DNA of 64,000 nucleotides. Origin: Klebsormidium nitens. Its lineage: Eukaryota > Streptophyta > Klebsormidiophyceae > Klebsormidiales > Klebsormidiaceae. Shown piece by piece: positions 59,971 to 64,000 of this stretch (the stretch's first letter is position 1; each line of letters starts with the position of its first letter). Position numbers and translations under genes: made by a program. The stretch is taken from contig DF236957.1 of assembly GCA_000708835.1 (NCBI GenBank), positions 62,001 through 126,000 of the forward strand. Reading direction: 5' to 3'. The notes beneath the pieces are model-generated. The model was not told the DNA's origin. It did not search any database and worked only from the letters and a program-made list of their open reading frames with translations.

Positions 59971-62900
59971 TCAGCACGAGCACGAAGTCCTCGCCCTTAG
60001 CTGAGCCTTCAGGTCAGCCTCAGCTGGCAGGTAGAGGTAGGAGTAAAAAAGTATGGACGGAAGACCGGAAACCTGGAAGAACGGAACAACGGAACAGCGG
60101 AAAGCCTCACCCTTAACGGCGCCGGAAGGGGCCTCCAGGTCAGCTTCGGTTGCCAGGTCGTCGTCCTTGTACTTGTACTTGTCGAGTGTACCCGTGCTGG
60201 CCTTGTAGACGACGATGCCGATGACGAAAATCCAGTAAATGATGTAAGTGATGACGTGGATGAACGTCGGGTCGCACGTGTAGCCGACCAGGGCCTTGGC
60301 CAGCTCGAAGAAGCCTTGGTCCTGCGGAGCATGAGAACTAGGTAAGGGCGAAATCGTAGAAGTTTGGAGAAAGAATCTCAGGGACAGATTACGTGACATT
60401 GCTTCAGGCCTCGAATGCATTCAGAAATTGGTGACCAGAAGACCAGGAGATACGTTTCTGCTGTCGCTCAGAAAAGAAGACATGACTGGATTTGGAGCGA
60501 GTAAGCAGTTGCACGGTTTGCCGCAAACTATGCGTTCTCTACATACATCCAGATAGTCGCTTTCTGTGAACACTGGCTCTACTCATCCTTGAGCACTTGA
60601 AAACTTTTGTACTGACCCGCTGCAAGAAGAAGCGTATCAATGTTCTTTGGCGGATCGTGCGTGTGAGACTGCCACCGTACACTTTCGGGACTACAGACCA
60701 AGCAGATTGTCGGAACCAGGGCGTGATCAAAGAGAGCCTCTTACGTCGTTGCTGCAGCAGTCGCAGATGTTCCACAGGGGCTTGTTATGCCACGGAACGC
60801 TCTTCTCCTCCTCTTCCATCTCCTCAAGAGCGGACGGCGCCAGGGCCTCCGTTTCCGTCTCCTCCTCCTCCTCTTCTTCCTCTCCGTAGTAGCCAAACGC
60901 GCCCGCCTGCGTTAAGAGATGGTTTAGGATGTCATGAACAAACACTTTGGATTAGGTTCGCTTCTGGTACAAATGTCTGTATTTGGATTAGTACGGCTCG
61001 AAGGTCGAGGTTTTTTGGGTTAGTGAAGCCTGCCGACTTGAGGGCGTGGAGCTGATGAACATCGCGCTCGCCTCTTTTCCTCTCTGCCGCAGCTGAATAT
61101 GCTGGTCTGGGAAGAGATGGGAGTCGGGGGCAAACATTGCCCCCAGCAAATCACTGCTTTGGAGCGTCCGGTTGAATATCAAAGGTCAAGCGGCAGATTC
61201 AAAGCCACATTGGTCTTCGGTCACGAGTTTTATCGCATGGAATGGGGAAGAACTAGGCAATCATCTGAGTTTGCTCTCATGCCACGGCTTGGTTCAGAAA
61301 GTAAGGCGGGTTTTTCTGGACGCAATGGAGCCATGTGTCGCTCCCCTTCTTCTATCTTTGGCAGAAGACCTTGCCCAACTGGTAATAAGGTAAAGACGCT
61401 CAGAATACCAGTCTGCTCTTGGGTCTCTCCGAACGAGTAAAAGTACTGTTGAAGCACACCTCTGTCTCATGTATGTCTACTTCTGAGTTGAAGTATTGTT
61501 GCAGCACCTCTCGCTCATATGCGGCTACTTCTCAGTGGAAGAGAAATGGTGGGTCAATACAGTCAGAAAAAGGGGTTTCGAAGAGCAGGTTAGACTAACC
61601 TCCTGGAATTCGTGCATTCCCGTCATCATGAGACCGGCAGCCAAGAAGAGGAGGATCACGGTCGAGATGACGAAGAACCACTTGAGCTGGACGGGCTTCA
61701 ACCTGCAAAAGAGTTTGGACGGGTTTCAGCTTGAATCTAGTTTGAGTCTAACTCCGGTCGAAACCAGCTCGTACTGTGTTCGGACTCAAGCTGTAGTGGT
61801 TTCGGCAGAGGTTCGGATTGGGTTAGGACTGGGTTGAAACTGGATTCGAACTGGGTTTGGACTTCGTGTGGGCTGAAATTGAACAGTGTCTTGATCCAAC
61901 CCCAAGATCTTCTGAGCATCCAAAGGGCAAAGTCACAGACGTAGCTTTAAAATATGCGAACAGCAGGACAAAGAGTAACAGCACTGAACTAAAACAAAGA
62001 AGAAATTAGTCATGGTATGCACAGACGCAGCACACCAGCCCACACCATCAGGTTGAAGGCCTTTTTGCTCCATTCCTACTCTGTTTTGATTTGAAAAGAG
62101 CCGGAAATATGTTGTGCCTTTCAGGTTATGGACTAACTTAGATACTTGCGAGAATGCAGACAGGATGCAGGTGCTATGCTACTTCCCCTCACAAAAGAGA
62201 CTTCGATCCGCTCAAGCGCACCGAGTTTGACTTACCCGAAGAAGAGGACGTAACCTAGGGAGACTCCCAACAGAGCGCCGACGATTCCTCCCAGGGGGAT
62301 GGCTTTCCAGGGCGTATCGACCCCCACTCCAGCAAGGAACAAGACGGACTCAATCCCCTCACGAAGAACGGCAGTGAAAGCGATGAGGAACAGGGCGTAG
62401 GTGATTGTGAACGCAGTCTTGCCTTCGAGCGCCTGCAAGAAAAAGCAGTCTTTTGAGCATCAAAAGAAGCGGTGTTAAGGAGATGTATGGGGGGGAGAGG
62501 ATAGCAGAAAATTTGGAAAAACCTCTTGCGATTGTAGGGACTAACAAAAAGGAGCATTGAAAAATGAACTCAGTTACTTTTGCAGGTTCCCCAGACCACG
62601 AGATTTGAGGACCAGACTAAAATGTTCAGCTTTACCCAAATAGGAAGCAGCCCTGTCTTCTTGTTAAGAGGCATTGCTACATGTATTCAGACGACAAATG
62701 TAAACCCAGAAGCTACACTTTTAAAGTACAGAAAGGCTTCAAAGAGGGACCTTCACTTTCTTCCTCGCAGTCAGGCAAGAAGCAACAGAAACCAGACCAC
62801 GGTTGAAAACCTCAGTCTGTTACTTTTGACACATGAAAAGCGCAGAAGGAGGATATGCAAAACACGAAGAAACAAACCCCGTACTCTTTCCCTTTACCTC

Positions 62901-63474
62901 GAGCGCGGACTTCTTGAGCTTGCGGTTCCACTTGTCCTGGAGCGCCATCATCTTGAGCATGCCAAACGCGAGGATTGTGATCATGACCGACGCAATGACG
63001 GATATGACGCCCTCAAATATCTGCTCGCCTTTGCCCTCAAAGACCTCGTTATCTGAAGAGTGCGAGCGGAGAGTCAGCTCAGACCTTTTCACATCCCTGC
63101 ATGTTTGTGCAAGAAATCAATCCGGAATAATCTGAATTGGATCGAACAAAGAGACATTGACCGCCGCTCGTTGACGTCTCAGCGATGCGGTTTCATCCTT
63201 GGAGGCACCGAGGATTCTCAGTCCCCTGTGGATGGCTGAGGCGGATCAAACTTGCGATGATAAGGCTGGCGGCAAGCAGGAAAACAGCACATCTAGGCAC
63301 TGAACCAGCATCATTTCTTCCAGAGGCCTTTGCTTGTGATTCAGATTCTGGTGGAGGGAAGTTGCATGCTGGATGGGTGGCTTGTGCAGCCCTCACCTAG
63401 TGTGTAGTAGATAACAATGAAGATGACTGCAAATATGATGGAGAGGAGAAGGCCCAGCCCCGCGCCAAACCATA
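59971..63474 (-). CDS. FTR1: High-affinity iron permease FTR1 family, 5' end unresolved
   Basis: Exons in transcription order: 63474-63397, 63052-62898, 62432-62236, 61702-61600, 60906-60745, 60321-60111, 60023-59971. Phases join. The key Fe(III)-transport motif appears as LREGIESVLFLAGVG (REGLE-type). Other matches to fungal Ftr1 are the TM segment ISVIASVMITILAFGMLKMM, ALQDKWNRKL, and the late block NICDCCSND followed by VITYIIYWIFVIGIVVY. FTR1 works with a multicopper ferroxidase in the plasma membrane. Exon 5 adds an acidic loop of eight Glu in a row, absent from yeast. An N-terminal segment with the first REGLE motif must lie in exons to the right; a 26-nt exon near 63554-63579 is possible, but I could not build it. 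The last intron (60110-60024) is 87 nt, a codon multiple and stop-free, so retention would also give an open tail. Confidence 0.9.
59994..60031 (-). repeat. Copy of the FTR1 exon 6 end, read as last exon
   Basis: On the minus strand gctgacctgaaggctcagc repeats gctgacctggaggccccttc of exon 6, 126 bp downstream. Both read E-A-D-L. In this gene the echo seems to serve as the last coding exon. Confidence 0.65.
61443..61541. repeat. 50-bp tandem pair in FTR1 intron
   Basis: A unit starting agtactgttgaagcac at 61443 recurs at 61493 (agtattgttgcagcac), and both contain ctacttct. It is intronic, with no coding sense. Confidence 0.75.
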
Positions 63475-64000
63475 CTGCAACAGAACGAAGTGCGGTTAGC
63501 ATAATGCAGGGACAGAACGCTGAGAGAGATTAGGTCAAAGTAAGGGACACACCATGGCTTGACGGTGGCAAAGTGTGGCTGCCGGAAGACCGAGATTATT
63601 AGGATTCTACCAGACGCATTGGCGGAGACAAACTGGTCAAGACAACAGAATGTTGGGAAAGTTTCAAAGCTCTTTTGGGGTCGCAGAACAAAAGGCGCAC
63701 CTTGCAGGTTTTTCAAAAGCTTGCAGCTTGAGAGGTACACTGACAATGCTTGAGCAGCGACCAGCTACCCAAAGGTGGGTAACAATTGAGAGTTTTGGTT
63801 TCTGGCACTCTTGGCATATGTTGCTCTGGGAGCTCTCTAAGAAAGGCACAGGAAAGGCACTACAAACCATCCACTGCAAGGGAGCTCCACGAGCCACATT
63901 GGCGTTGCTCAGGTCATCAGAAGGGAGCGCCTCATTCCAATCACTCTACCACCAGTCAACTTCAGCAGTCAGTTGTCTCTCGTGCATATATCTTCTATGT
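63475..64000. other. Likely 5' part of FTR1, not resolved
   Basis: The minus strand shows a coding-like segment near 63895-63965 (reading NEALPSDDLSNANVARG) before a good acceptor. It lacks the expected first REGLE motif. The gene probably starts here or beyond the window. Confidence 0.4.

Overview
This is a nuclear window from a green-lineage eukaryote. Genes are split by many short spliceosomal introns (about 80-1700 bp, GT-AG with a few GC-AG), coding exons are GC-rich, and several proteins match plant-type families: a BSD-domain protein, coatomer beta', a CRIB-RhoGAP of the plant ROPGAP class, plant-type NEDD1 and an LRR protein with plant-style repeats. A yeast/algal-type FTR1 iron permease and a density of about one gene per 6 kb suggest a streptophyte alga. 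Klebsormidium would fit, but that is inference; I cannot run a search. There is one assembly gap (48254-48540).

Layout, left to right. A BSD-domain gene (+, 630-6804, nine exons, 422 aa). A secreted His-rich protein of unknown family (-, 13490-8570, nine exons, all introns phase 0). COPB2/beta'-COP (+, 14472-24737, 22 exons, 925 aa). A small acylation-type MGCGASS protein (+, 26746-29131, model incomplete). An LRR ectodomain plus six-TM membrane protein (+, 31532-35082) carrying one apparent frameshift. A one-exon F-box/LRR-like gene (-, 37860-36588), also with one apparent frameshift. A ROP GTPase-activating protein (-, 44785-40316). A disordered 245-aa ORF (-, 46628-45891). NEDD1 (+, about 49034-57441). 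FTR1 (-, from near the right edge to 59971; 5' end not resolved).

The neighbours have housekeeping or signalling roles with no evident shared pathway: vesicle coat, microtubule nucleation, ROP signalling, iron uptake. This looks like an ordinary euchromatic stretch, not a cluster.

The most interesting signal is not a gene. In at least five genes (BSD, COPB2, ROPGAP, NEDD1 at three places, FTR1) introns hold decayed tandem copies of the edge of the adjoining exon together with its splice site and some intron. The spacing is often 145-175 bp (up to about 310). The clearest arrays are four copies of the RhoGAP exon start (41992-42583), five copies of the NEDD1 exon 7 end (56318-56957) and three or four copies of the COPB2 exon 19 start (about 22120-22640). 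I call them 'exon-edge echoes' below. They suggest that introns here grow, or were born, by local tandem duplication across exon-intron junctions.
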